DNA of 39,392 nucleotides from positions 8,197,354 through 8,236,745 of the forward strand of contig NC_049991.1 of NCBI RefSeq assembly GCF_000003815.2. The letters are read 5' to 3'. Of the stretch, positions 24,977-36,605 are shown in pieces (positions within the stretch are counted from its first letter, which is position 1; the number at the start of each line of letters is the position of its first letter). The DNA is from Branchiostoma floridae. Lineage: Eukaryota; Chordata; Leptocardii; Amphioxiformes; Branchiostomatidae. The translations under genes were made by a program, and so were the position numbers. Under the pieces are notes generated by a model. It did not search any database and was not told where the DNA came from. It was given only the letters and a program-made list of their open reading frames with translations.

Positions 24977-25790
24977 ACAAACTTGACTGACAGGATTTGC
25001 AGACGATATTTGAGCGCTTCGTCGATTAGGTATTCACAGAACAGCCAATCGTGCAAAATTAGCATCATGCAATCCGTATGACTCTTTTTTTTGGACATTT
25101 TTCTTTGTAAATTTCATTTATTTAGATAAACACCGTGGTCTTTTGTCAAACTTGACTGACGGGATTTGCAGACGATATTTGAGCGCCTCGTCAGTTCGGT
25201 ATTCACGGAATAGCCAATCGTGCAAAATTAGCATCATGCAAGTCGTGTCGGTCTCTTTTTAAAGTTTTCTTCGTAGATTTCGTTCACATTAAAAAAACAC
25301 CGTGGTCTTTTGTCAAACTTGACTGACAGGATTTGCAGACGATATTTGAGCGCTTCGTCAGTTCAGTATTCACGGAACAGCCAATCGTGCAAATTAGTAT
25401 CTTGCAATCCGTGTCGGTCTCTCTTTTTTGGGACGTTTTTCTGCCGTGGCCTTTGTCAAACTTGACTGACAGGATTTGCAGACGATATTTGAGTGCTTCG
25501 TCAGTTCAGTATTCACGGAACAACATAATATCGTGCAAATCATGAAAACTGTGTCGGTCTTTCTTTAAATTTTCTTCGTACATTTCATTCACATTGATAT
25601 ATAGATAAATGACTGATGATAAGAAAACATAGTGGTCTTTTGTCACACTTGACTGACAGAATTTTCAGACGATATTTGAGCGCTTTGTTAGTTCGGTATT
25701 CGCAGAGCGACCGATCGCGTGATTCTTTATTGTGGGAATCGTTCTGGTGTCCTTTTTGACATTTTTCTTCTTAGATTTCAATGAAAACAC
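24977..25790. repeat. Tandem array, about 143-187 bp period, 5 copies
   Basis: The start TCAAACTTGACTGACAGGAT recurs at about 24977, 25146, 25313, 25456 and 25643 (the last with CACACTT). Spacings are 169, 167, 143 and 187 bp. Each copy has a conserved first half (GATTTGCAGACGATATTTGA, GCGCTTCGTCAGTTCGGTAT, AGCCAATCGTGCAAAATTAG) and a variable T-rich second half. The fifth copy is most diverged. The conserved half includes a CCAAT box and an ATTAGCATCATGCAA octamer-like stretch. Confidence 0.9.
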
Positions 25791-28700
25791 GATATCATTG
25801 TACGTTTTTGTCAAATCATACAATTTGTGTGACATTTTCACGTTTTGTGACCCTACATAAGAAATACGACTATCCCTAGCGAAGAGAACATTTATTCTTG
25901 TGCGAAACGTCAAGGGGGTTACAGAGAATAACCTTTATAGCCTGTTTGATAACGTATATTACTGATCCAAAGTTCAAAAGGGCACCAATGTCACTACTAC
26001 ATTTCGCTCAAACAGTGCCCAGCTTTGTAGCAGCCGAGAAAAAGTATGTGTGAAGCCGTTACTAGTTTGTGGGCGGGCTTTTCTATGTTTACCACTTGTA
26101 TCTTTTATCTTGTCTCTGACGAGATAGTAGTAACCCCTTCCCTTGTGATGGTACGGTGGTCAGCCTCACAAGTGGCCCCCACATGGTTAAAGAGGGACGA
26201 GAGGACACAGAGCAAATATCACACGGGCTCTCAACACGGCCTCGTATTTACTAGACTTGTGTCTACAATGCTAAAGTTATCATAACTTCACAACGGCGCT
26301 AGGAACAAAGGGCGCAACACTACCACAAAGGTTTTCAATATTTCACTACCCACTTTTCTGGCTTATGATATCAGAAAATATGACGCAAACGGACTCGCGA
26401 GCTCAGCTAGAATACTAGTTTTAGAGAAAGACGCGAATAGCTCAATCGCTGGGATTAGCTTCTTAGACCGGGACGGAAAGGAGGTATCATCGTAGTGCAT
26501 CTTTGAACAGGCCCGACAGAGAGCTAACTCCCCGGCCCGGCTTCTGTCTCTCTTACCGCCGTACTAGTGCAAACATACGGTCCCACACACATTACCAAAG
26601 GACTAATCTGGCCGCTAAATTCCGCTCTCGAGGTGTCGGCTCCACAGCAAACTACATACGGTTACAACTCAAACATGTCTGGTGCACATATAGATACAGG
26701 GGGAGGGGGGCAAGGCTTGGGCTCGAGTTGTCTGACAGAATCCAAGTTAGAGAACAGTAAAGACTTGTTTCTTAACTTATCTTGACAGAATTGTGGTAGT
26801 TCTATTAATAATAATAATAAGATATATTATTGATAATATCAATAAGACCGAGACAGTCCAACTTTTTAAACACCATCGCCATACAAATACTTTCGAAAAT
26901 AGACGGTAGGACCTACATAACCTATCAAGATCAAGCCAATGAAATAAAAAAATGCATTGTTTTTCCTCGAAAGCAAAGTACAACTTCTATGAAATACTTT
27001 TAAAAAAATTGAATTGACTGCCCACTATTACTTTTACATGTACAGTGTTAGTAAAATTATATTTCTGGCAAATAATTAAAATATCATTTCTTTCTGTGTT
27101 GTTTTTCCCTTTTTGTCCTTTTTCTTTCATTTCCAAGCTTAGTTACGAAAATTTTCTTTTCCCTCTTTTTAACATCCCTTCAAGCTGAGGAAAGGTGTAT
27201 TTACACATCACTACCCATAAAAAAATAAAACCGTATTCCTCTGATAATAATTTCACGCGATTTTAACGTCACCGGACAAATAGCCGAAGATATGGGAACA
27301 AAAACAAACAGTCTTACTGACAGAAAGAAAATACTCTACTTGTATGAAGTCTGAAAGATGAAAGAAAACCATAACAATTGTTGTAATCGTGTCGGTATTT
27401 GTTCCTCTATAGTAGTACTTCACGAGTTAAGTCCCGCCAGGTGTTTTCTGTATTGTTATCACTAACGACTGGAGGTGAGATAGTTCGATAACCTAGCGTT
27501 TGAACCATCGGCGCGAGCCAGGAAGACACCACCAAACATCACTTCCTCGCTCATCCGATTTATGGACCGTCTGTGTTTTATTTGGCGTGGGATTCGCTAT
27601 TCCACTTAACTTTTGTCAAGTCTGCTGTAATGGTAACGTCGTGGAGTTGCCCTGGGGTCAGGGAATATTGATACATTGCTTAGAGTTAGGCGACGTGTTT
27701 TTGGTATTAACGGCACAAACTCACGGAAGAAACGGCGATAGAGAAGATACGGACAGAAAAATAATCCTTCGGAGGTGGAAGTCACGGTGACGGCGGCCAA
27801 GTTGGGGAAAAGCTGACGGACAGGACTGTAACAATACCCCCACCCCTGTGACATTGCTCCTCTCCCAAAAATGTTGCGTCACGTGAAACGTCAAAACTTA
27901 AACTTCAAGTTTCGCCCCTACATCAAGACTGGCATACATAGATTCCAAGTGTTTTGTCGCTGAATTCGAGGTGAAAAGTGCAGGGAAATATTGAGAAATC
28001 ATATTTCATTTTCGTAATAGTATACCAGAATCTGAAGAAATAGTTTTTCTTTTCCCGAGACGCTTTACGTGTATGAATTTTATGATGAAAGAAAAAGAGA
28101 AACAAAACTTCGTTGAACTTGTTGAACAAAATTTGAAGAGAATTTATCTTATTGTTACAGTGCCTTCCATCTCCGAAATAGAAAATAACGATGTTTACTT
28201 GAGCTTTCGATGTTTACTTGAGGGAAAATGTACCAAAAAACAAACACGCCAGTTAATAGAAGAAGAATCATCGCGACGTTTTTCCTTAGGTCGATTGACT
28301 GGATATCGAGCTGTCACCTCTACGAGCGACACACAGCGGCTGCTAAGAAGTACTGCAGAAAGAATACCGTCCACGCACTCAGAAGTTTTTTTACCCTGTC
28401 GACGTCGTCTAGGGAAGGCACAGTTTGTAGTAAACATGAAACTTCCGCGCCAAAATCACCTTCCCAAAAGCGTGAAGTTGTCTGGACTAAAGTTCTCCCC
28501 TTGATGTGCCGACTCGCACTGGGTGTTCCGTGTTTTGTGGTGTTTTTAATTAATTGCTGACGTGTATTCACAACATCTGAACATAAATCACTTCTCAACT
28601 TTTTTTTCCAATTAGCGACGGTAGACTGAAATGCTTACATAACGAAAGGGCGACAGTGTATAACTATATTTTGTTAGTATGAAAAAATGCACGGAAAGAT

Positions 28701-29130
28701 TGTTAACACACAATTTTTTGTCAGAGAAAAGTGTTTGGAAAATACTATGAAGACGTGAAATGGGATACAGACCTGAAATTTGTAGGGATAAAAAAACACG
28801 CAAAAAAACTTAATGAGGACTGTTTTACGTCAACCGATTCATGCATTTCTTCCGTAGTTTTCTATTTTTTTTCCCTTTTGTACTTTTTACAACATCACCA
28901 TCACAATATTCTTGAAGAATATTTTTACAACATGTACATTATTACGTCAGTCAAATTGTCATAACTCAGAAATATGAAAAAAGGGCGTTTTATTTTCAGA
29001 CATCTAGATAAGGAGCCAGACATATCGGTTAATATAATATAATTCTTAAGAAAACAAATTTGGTGATATTGATAAATTCATTAATGTCACCCATCATCTA
29101 TCAGAATTCAGTCTTGGCTGAAATGTCCCG
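25791..29130. other. Non-coding stretch, no gene recognised
   Basis: The sequence is mixed, AT-rich from about 26780 to 27400 with an ATA/ATT low-complexity patch at 26800-26845. The longest clean frame is 28073-28504 (+, 143 codons). It matches no family I recognise, includes a 15-bp local duplication (CGATGTTTACTTGAG twice near 28190-28222) and has no visible splice partners. A 96-codon + frame at 27500-27790 is likewise unsupported. Confidence 0.5.
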
Positions 29131-29140
29131 GGTCTCATAT

Positions 29141-29300
29141 TAATGAATGAATGAATAAAGACCTTTATTGCACATTTTTGCCCAACCGAGCTAAGCCGTA
29201 CAGGTCACAACAAAGACAGAACATATATAATGATATCATAGTATCATAGACCTATTCTAACACAGAAGTTCGGCTTCTTCTCGCTTCTTGGCAATGGTTA
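29141..29300 (-). mobile_element. Possible retroposon 3' end with (ATTC)n tail
   Basis: On the + strand, a TAATGAATGAATGAATAAAG run is followed by ACCTTTATTGCACATTTTTG. Read on the - strand this is a body ending GTGCAATAAAGGT (AATAAA at 29169-29164) followed by a short (ATTC)n tail, the layout of many LINE/SINE 3' ends. The left boundary is clear; the 5' end and family are not determined. Confidence 0.4.
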
Positions 29301-29531
29301 AAATGTAGGTTTGTATGGGTTTAGCAACATTAACAGTCGGTTTGTCAAAACGCATGGGGAATCTAAATTAATGACTGTTCACATCTTTGGCGCCGCAGTG
29401 CAACAGTCTTTGGGGACTCTGAGCGTCCCAAATTGTCAACCTTGTAAAATTGCAATTTCATGGCCCGTTGGAAGCGCTAATGATATTCCCTCTCATCCGT
29501 ATTCTAGACAAGGCTAGGCAAGCTGGTGGGG

Positions 29532-29733
29532 CAATAACATTACAATTCCGAGAGAAGCAAATGCTTTCTTGAAATCTACAAAACTTTCCCAAGCTAGGCA
29601 ATACCATTAGAATTGCGAAAGAAGCAAATGTTTTCTTGAAATCTACAAAACTTTCCCAAGCTTTGACAATAACATTACAATTCCGAAAGAAGCAAATGTT
29701 TTCTTGAAATCTACAAAACTTCCCCAAGCTTTT
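29532..29733. repeat. 67-bp tandem repeat, 3 copies
   Basis: Units at 29532-29598, 29599-29666 and 29667-29733, each CAATA(A/C)CATTA, GAAGCAAATG, TTTCTTGAAATCTACAAAAC, CCCAAGCT. Copies differ by only a few substitutions, so amplification is recent. The array creates a repetitive 123-codon - frame that is not a gene. Confidence 0.92.
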
Positions 29734-31510
29734 CTCAATTTTCCGACCAACAAAAAAACAATAATGATATTCTTGCCTAAGTCGCCCAACGCCTTTATAT
29801 ATGAAAATGTTGGACAATCTATCTCCCACTGAATGCCGAAAAAAAAGTCAAACCCATCAAATAGCATAAGTAGAAAGAGATTAAGATTTGACGTTATTTC
29901 CATTTTGATTTATCTATAAATATCATTTTCCTTCTGTGTTAAGCATACAATTATGTATACCTCTGCTTTGCTTTGTTTGCAATTAGCCCACGGGCATGAA
30001 CTTGCAATGAAGATCATTATCATTATTGAATCTAACAGGAGCAGGGTGCGTCCAAGAAAGCCCATCACTACGATATCTGTCGTTGGTTGTCGTATTGTTT
30101 TGATGCTGTAAAATTTCTAACCAGAACCAACAACTGACAAGAATCTAAGGCAGCATTTTCCGCAACAAGACAAATGGACACACGTACGACAATCTCAAGA
30201 ATGCCCTCAAATTGTACGGCGGTCGTACGACGCAGATGACCGGACCGCTACTTACACAACGGCTGGGAGGTGTGTTATATGTCCAAGCAGATGTAAGTAT
30301 CCGACTTAGTGTCGATGTTTTTCGCCTGTTTTTGCGACTTCTTTCTAGTGATGCACCTTTTCTTTAATTTCTAGAAGCCGATGAAGAGTTAAAACAAAAG
30401 AGGAACTGCTAGAAAGGCATACGAAATGTCGCAAAAATATGCAAAGAAACTGAGGTCATGCCAAATTCTTACATCTGCTTGGAGTTAATTTTGTACGTTC
30501 CTTGTCGCGTTCATCGTACGATAGATTTACGACAGAAATCACGAGTGTAGTCTTGTGGCAGTTGTGTATGTGTCGTGCAAAATTTTGCTCTTTTGTGACG
30601 GAAAAAGTTGTCTTAAATCGGACCCCTTTTGAGCTGTCATACCCTCGTTGAAAACAAAATGTACGCCAGTGTTACTGACATAGCGAACGTGCGACCTTAC
30701 CAGTAATCCACACTATCGATTATCAAGCCATAAAAGACTTTGGTATGCGCGACTTTTGCCCTACACAAGGGCGCCAGCGATATGGTAGTGGAATGTCACC
30801 TTCCGACGTCGTCGACATGTTTTTGAAAACATATTGGTGGTCGGAAAAGCGAACCCCATGACCGTATTTATCATCTTAATGGAATTGACAGGCGTATATT
30901 TATGCCTCCAACATATAAATCAACTATATGATCTCCTTACTTCTTTGGTAGTTACATTTTATGATGTTTGTTTAAAAATTAAACGTTTGGTATGGCGTTG
31001 CCCCCCTCCCCACCAACGAACGTAAAATTTAAAGCATTTAAAGAAACGTTTCTCTTTTGGCATTTAAAGAAGCGTTCAAAGAATAAGACTACAAAGCCAG
31101 TAAGTGTAAGATAAATAGGGTAAAGCTTTGATCGCACAAGCCACTTGTTATAAACAAAATGTACCAACGTGCAGTTTTTATGTCATACTCATAGTTTAAA
31201 ATAACATAACGTTTAGAATGTGGATATTTTTCTTTATACTAACTATAACGTTTAACAAAGTCCCGTCGTTTTTCTAAGACCGCACAAAGAAGAATGAAAA
31301 GTTTAATGCCCAACATGACATTTGGGATAAATATTATCGGACACATGTTCCATAGACTTTAAAACAAAATAAATCATTTTGACACAAAATAAAACACTAT
31401 TGAATACAGCTTTTCAGGAGTCACTCGATCTTTTTGTGATCTTTTTTTGTGACTTCTATGTATGCATGCGTCACTTAATGGGAAAGAAGTGAATTGCAAT
31501 GAGGTTACTG
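29734..31510. other. Non-coding stretch, no gene recognised
   Basis: AT-rich intergenic-type sequence holding one dispersed-repeat copy (annotated separately) and a C/T run at 31001-31010. No coding exon recognised. Confidence 0.5.
30080..30235 (+). repeat. CGTACGA-family dispersed repeat, copy B
   Basis: Shares AGAACCAACAACTGACAAGA, ATCTAAGGCAGCATTTTCCG and CAACAAGACA with the other copies in the same order, then ACGTACGACAATC and GTCGTACGAC near its end. Confidence 0.6.
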
Positions 31511-31511
31511 G

Positions 31512-31580
31512 AAATTTACATATGTGATGCCCCCCCCTCCCCCTTGAAGCGCCCCCCCCCCGTATCACGTATGTAAATTT
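31512..31580. repeat. 17-bp-arm hairpin with C-rich loop
   Basis: Arm AAATTTACATATGTGAT (31512-31528) and arm ATCACGTATGTAAATTT (31564-31580) pair at 16 of 17 positions. The 35-nt loop is almost pure cytosine except for a TTGAAG core and single T. Confidence 0.85.
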
Positions 31581-32539
31581 ACCTTGATCCGTAACACCGT
31601 CTGAAAAAGTCTTCTGTCTCACATCTATCACAGCCATCAGCGATGACTAGTGTTGGCAGCCCGTGAGTTACAGTTCCCCCTATAGCCATCCATAAGACCA
31701 CCTCATCAGTAAAGCCCTGTATGCGTAACGAGAAACCTTGCCTGCGGGGTTACAGTAGAAGACTTGGTGTCTCCAACTGCCCATGATTTATTTCAGGGGC
31801 TGCCCGGGTTAACTACGAACCTTCCACTAAACAGAATGTGGGACAGATGGCTTAATTACGTCTGTCTACCTAAAGCGTGGTTTCCATACTAACGAGTAAC
31901 GGAGCAGTCACAGTCGTGCGTAGGTCGTCGTGTGATTTTGATGCGTTGTGCGACCATGAACGTAGAATTTTTGGACAGGTCGTGACAGAACCAACCACCG
32001 ACAAAGATTTACAATAAGACAGCCTTTTCCGTCTAAGTTTTATTTTAATGTGTACGACACCTTCTCAACTACACGTATATCCAAAGAATGACCCCAGTCT
32101 GTGATCGTACGACAATCGTACTACGAATGCGATGAGACCCTTAAAAGCTCGTAAGGTACGTTTCGACAATGAGTTCTATACTTGTCAACATTGAGTTTTG
32201 CGTACAGAAATATGACAACGAATAATCCACATAACCTTCTGCTTTTTAAGTCAAAGTTATATCCTGTATAACAGTTGTGGAGTAAAAGAAAGAGGGAATG
32301 AATACAAATATTAAGCATTATCTTCATAAGCTTAAACCCACGTAAGTACAAAAAAATCATCAAAGTCTATGCCCATTTTTCTTCTTCTTTAAACCTGTTT
32401 AGATATGCTGCGGTTTGTAACGAAGATGGCTGAGAACCCAAGCCTAGGTTATAATACTGCTATGGTACTGAGCGCAAAACCGAAACTACTGCAGTTCAGA
32501 AGAAGAAGAAAAAAACGTAACCCCAAACAATATATCAAG
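31581..32539. other. Non-coding stretch, no gene recognised
   Basis: Contains dispersed-repeat copy C (31900-32130). No coding sequence recognised. Confidence 0.45.
31900..32130 (+). repeat. CGTACGA-family dispersed repeat, copy C
   Basis: The best preserved copy with copy A: TGATTTTGATG, GTCGTGACAGAACCAACCAC, CGACAAAGATTTA, AAGACAG, AAGAATGAC and GTGATCGTACGACAAT in order. Confidence 0.65.
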
Positions 32540-33170
32540 CTGTCTATGGTTGTATTGATGCTGCTTATGTTTTACATCGTCTATGGCTGTACTGATGTTG
32601 ATGATGTTTCACATTGTCTATGGTTGTAATGATGATGATGTTTCACATTGTCTATGACTTTGCTGATAATGATGTTTTACATTGTCTACGGCTGTACTGA
32701 TGGTGATGATGTTTCACATTGTCCATGGCTGTACTGATGGTGATGATGTTTCACATTGTCCATGGCTGTACTGATGGTGATGATGTTTCACATTGTCTAT
32801 GGCTGTACTGATGGTGATGATGTTTCACATTGTCTATGGCTGTACTGATGGTGATGATGTTTCACATTGCCAATGGCTGTACTGATGGTGATGATGTTTC
32901 ACAATTTCTATGACTACTGATGCTGATGATGTTTAACAATGCCTATTGCTGTGCTGCTGCTGATATTTCACATTGCCTATGGCTGAGACTTTGATATAAT
33001 GATGATGCTTCACGTTGTCTATGGCTGTACTAATGGTGATGAAACTGATGATGTTTCATATTATCTATAGTTGTACTGTTGGTGATGTTTCACATTGTCT
33101 TTGTCTGTACTGATGGTGATGTTGTCTCACATGGTCTATTGTTGAACTGATGATGTTCAAATTGCCAATG
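32540..33170. repeat. 37-bp minisatellite, about 15 copies
   Basis: The unit is CATTGTCTATGGCTGTACTG followed by ATGGTGATGATGTTTCA (37 bp). The central copies (about 32680-32890) are nearly identical. The flanking ones lose or gain GATGAT triplets. Confidence 0.92.
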
Positions 33171-33970
33171 TCTGTGGCCCAAATGTACGAATGTCTCGAC
33201 TCAGTCGGTCAACCGTAGGGACTGTTGCAGCAGACAATGTTGTTTTCATTTGGTGTCAGATGTTGTATGGTTACCACAAGGAGAATAAAACCCCTTGGCT
33301 ACCTTAAGCACATCCTTGTCACAGCCAATCAGTTGTCGAAGTTGTTGCGGATGATGGAACGTTTATTTTACGATCTGCCCGCCGTCTGCTACCGTCAAAT
33401 TGGCCCCACCAGGGAAATCTTCCCAAACACCATTATCCAGGAGCTGGTACCGATGACAGCAGGAAACGACAAGACAGAGGGAGGCGACCTACTTTTGGGA
33501 CAGCTTCTTATGTCTTGAATAACTTGTTTTGGTTTCGTTTAAAGTTGGGTAAAAGACTGTATCACTTATGATGATCTCAAAGCAAGATAAAACTATGGTA
33601 TATGAAACTGTTGGATTTACCCAAATGTTCGACTAAACAGCACCGGTCTTTGTCACTTACGTTGAGATAGAACACGTGATTCGACGAGCATTGGAACATA
33701 CGTTGGAGAAAGCTTATGGCATCCCCCGTCTCCACAAATGGCGGCTGTTGAATTTGTTACACAGCTAGCGCAGACAACAAGTAGTCCCGTATCCATTCTA
33801 CTGTTAGATTTGAGTCGTTTTCCGGGATTAGTTGAGAAAATCTACATTTCGTATTTTGACAGGTTAGGTGACGAAAAGCTGTAAAGTTTTATTACTTGCA
33901 CTGCAGTGCAATAAACATCGTCCGCTGATATATATTCATATGTTATATGTTTGTGCACGGATGGAATGAG
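33171..33970. other. Non-coding stretch, no gene recognised
   Basis: A 97-codon + frame (33225-33518) is open but resembles nothing known to me and lacks support. No repeat recognised. Confidence 0.45.
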
Positions 33971-33973
33971 GTA

Positions 33974-34146
33974 ACCATAATCTAGCCTCTACCAGGCTCC
34001 GTGGATCGGTAGAATCATTATCCTCACCACGTGGTGAGGAAACTCTTCTGGCCGGCTAACTCCCCTAGCGTACTATAGACTCTATTTGTCCAATTTCTAC
34101 AATTAGACCACCGATCCACGAAGCCTGGTAGAGGCTAACCATAATC
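33974..34146. mobile_element. MITE with 28-bp inverted repeats and 9-bp target duplication
   Basis: Inverted repeats at 33983-34010 and 34110-34137 agree at 27 of 28 positions (outer end TAGCCTCTACCAGGCT). The element is 155 bp and has no coding capacity. ACCATAATC directly flanks both ends (33974-33982, 34138-34146). Because the ends read TA...TA, the duplication could be counted as 9 to 13 bp. A 9-bp duplication fits Mutator-like elements; the superfamily remains tentative. Confidence 0.85.
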
Positions 34147-34149
34147 TAT

Positions 34150-35735
34150 GGGTCTTAAAGATGTCGACTTTTCAAGTTTTTCGTCAGTGTTTGTAACGGC
34201 TCAGTCATATTCGTCTGATGACTTTTGTCGCAGGATTTTCACCGAGGAACCGACGGCCATTCACTATAGATACGGCAAACTCCCAAGCATCACAAGGCAG
34301 CAGAACTTTGTACGACGCGTCCACGACTGTGTCAAGAATGCTGTCAATCGTAAACTTATCTTCAGACGAATGTGACTTGTTCGTGGTTTCATGTGGTTGA
34401 TTACTTTGCCAACCTAGATCGGTATATCTTACGTTTTTCCACACCATTGCAACGTATCTATGACCGGTCAAAGATGACAACTTTCGACATTTTCCTAGAT
34501 TGATGGAAGATACATTTGGCTAACAATTCAGAGACAGACAATGGCGTCCCCCGTCTTTACAAAGAGTTTTTGAAGTTCTTACACAGAAAGCAAATAGCTT
34601 GGTTCAGTAATTCAGTAATTAAAAAAAAAATTATAATTCAGACGACAAAACACACTGAATATTGCCACAGGAGTTACGAATAATTGTGGGAAAAAGCAAA
34701 GACAGGACAACTTTCCCAACATTTAACGACCTTGCGGTGTTCCATGAGTGAGTCGAAATTTGTCTGTGTGCGCGTGGCTGTGTCGGTCAATCGAACGGTT
34801 TTCTACACGCGGTAATTCCGTTTAAAACTCGATTACGGTTCAACCGCTCTGACTGTCTGCAGACATCCGGGTATGTTTCAATTTGGCCGAGCACGTTCCG
34901 CGGAGGGATAATTCTGTCTAATAGCCGGATAACTTGAGACGTTCCATCAATCTGGCGAACTTGAAGCGCGGAATAATCCAATTACCCGTCCCCAAATGTG
35001 CGCCGCCGACGGAGAACTTGATTTGGTCTGTGTTGATTGTTTTTCGGCCCTTCCCTATTTTGGGGAGACTGAGTCACATGGACGGGAGAAGATGAGTTTT
35101 TCAGCTCCGCTTGGTAAAAATTTACAGGCGAACATAACGTTTTAACGGGCTGGTCAGATCTAGGTCATTGAGCGGAGAATAGCTTTTATCGATACGCCCC
35201 CCTCCCCACAGCGATAATAACTTGAGCTCCAACCCAAGCAAACGGCGTAGATAAAAATCACATCAGAGGTTAGAACATACGCATTCTGGGAACTAAAACG
35301 TACATATTTGTGTAGATGTCAATTTGTATCGGTTTAAACTAGAACTACGGTCAAAGAACAAGAAGTCCTAGACACGAGATTGGAAAACTATATCATGTTC
35401 TGTCTGTCTTCGAATACAAGACATGCCATTTGTGGCTTGTGATGTCGCCTAGGGCAAATTTCACAACAAACCTTCAACAGTCGTACACTGGTCTTACAAG
35501 TCAACAGTCGCACAACAGTAGCATTACACTTCGTGCATCATTCCTGTTGCATTCTAACAGCTCTCTTACTTATTACATAATAAATTCCTTGAACAGTCGT
35601 GGAACAATCTACAAAAGTTTCAAAACAATTATACTACAGCCGTACCACAATTTTACTACATTGTATCAGTAATCTTAAAGTGTGATAAAGATAGCCCTCT
35701 CCAGCGACAGAAGTTTGGAAAGTTGCACATATTCA
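34150..35735. other. Non-coding stretch, no gene recognised
   Basis: Includes a C/T-rich run at 35197-35207 and a weak, diverged CAGTCGTAC-containing segment at about 35475-35650 that may be a remnant of the dispersed family. No exon recognised. Confidence 0.45.
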
Positions 35736-36075
35736 TCTGTCCGACCCTGTTACCTAGTAACCTCTGAACATGCCCCTGTAGGGCCTGTACCCAGTCATTA
35801 CTGACCTCAGAACTTGACCTGTGACCTAGTGACCTCTGAACATGACCCTGTGTACTACCAACCTCTCAACTTGACCCTTTGCCATAGTAACCATTGTACA
35901 TGAGCCTGTGTTTTACTGACCCCTGAACAAGGCCCTGCGTCCTATACTGACCTCTGAACATGACTGTGTCCAATTGACTTCTGAACTTGACCCTTTGCCA
36001 AATTGACCTGTTATGATGACCCTGCGCCCTACTGAACTCTGAACTATTAAACATGACCCTATGTTCTTTTACTCC
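35736..36075. repeat. 29-bp minisatellite, about 10 copies
   Basis: The unit is approximately CCTCTGAACATGACCCTG followed by TGTACTACTGA (29 bp). Several consecutive units are exactly 29 bp; others 27-31 bp. Alternating ACATGACC and ACTTGACC variants suggest a higher-order pattern. Confidence 0.88.
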
Positions 36076-36414
36076 TGACCCCAGGTAAAGGTAAGGTAAT
36101 GACCCATTTTTTTAGGCTGTAGGAGCAGTGAGTTATTTCTGGGTCATGCTATATGCGCTATTGGAAGGCGGGGCCTATCCCTCTCCTTCCACTGCCTTTA
36201 CCTCAACAACCAAATTCAGGTGCCCTTTTTAAACAATGGGAGGAGTAAGAAAAGTCGCCTTCAGTTCATTTCCCAAGGACACAAGATAAATTTTTGTCTT
36301 ATCCAACATCAGCTACAACAAGGGGGCAGACATGAGGACGAAATGCGACTAAACCATAGCAAGCCGGTCGGTAGGTCGGTTGGTCACGTCACAACCACTT
36401 ACCTTAATACAATA

Positions 36415-36605
36415 TGTGTCGTACGATTGTTTGTCGCAGTCGGCAAGGATCTATGACAACATTTTCCGTCACAAGACAGAATAATTTTTTTACAGCACAC
36501 CTAAGACGTCCTCAGTTGGACGTCCTTAAGCTGTCGCACGACAAGTTTGTGAAATGTGCTCCAACAGCAATGAAGAATGAAGTGCGCCGTACGAAACGCA
36601 CAATA
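36415..36605 (+). repeat. CGTACGA-family dispersed repeat, copy E
   Basis: Begins GTCGTACGATTG, then CGGCAAGGATCTATGACAAC, ATTTTCCGTCACAAGACAG, later GTCGCACGAC and CCGTACGA. Matches copies A and B through the GGCAAGGAT...AACAAGACAG block. Confidence 0.55.

Noticed and set aside
24977-25790. Possible CRISPR array
   Set aside because: Units are contiguous long repeats with variable T-rich halves in an animal genome; no short repeat/unique spacer structure.
29458-29829. 123-codon - strand frame with internal repeats
   Set aside because: Produced by the 67-bp tandem repeat; the repeat changes frame between copies.
33225-33518. 97-codon + frame
   Set aside because: No recognisable motif, adjacent to a minisatellite, no splice context.
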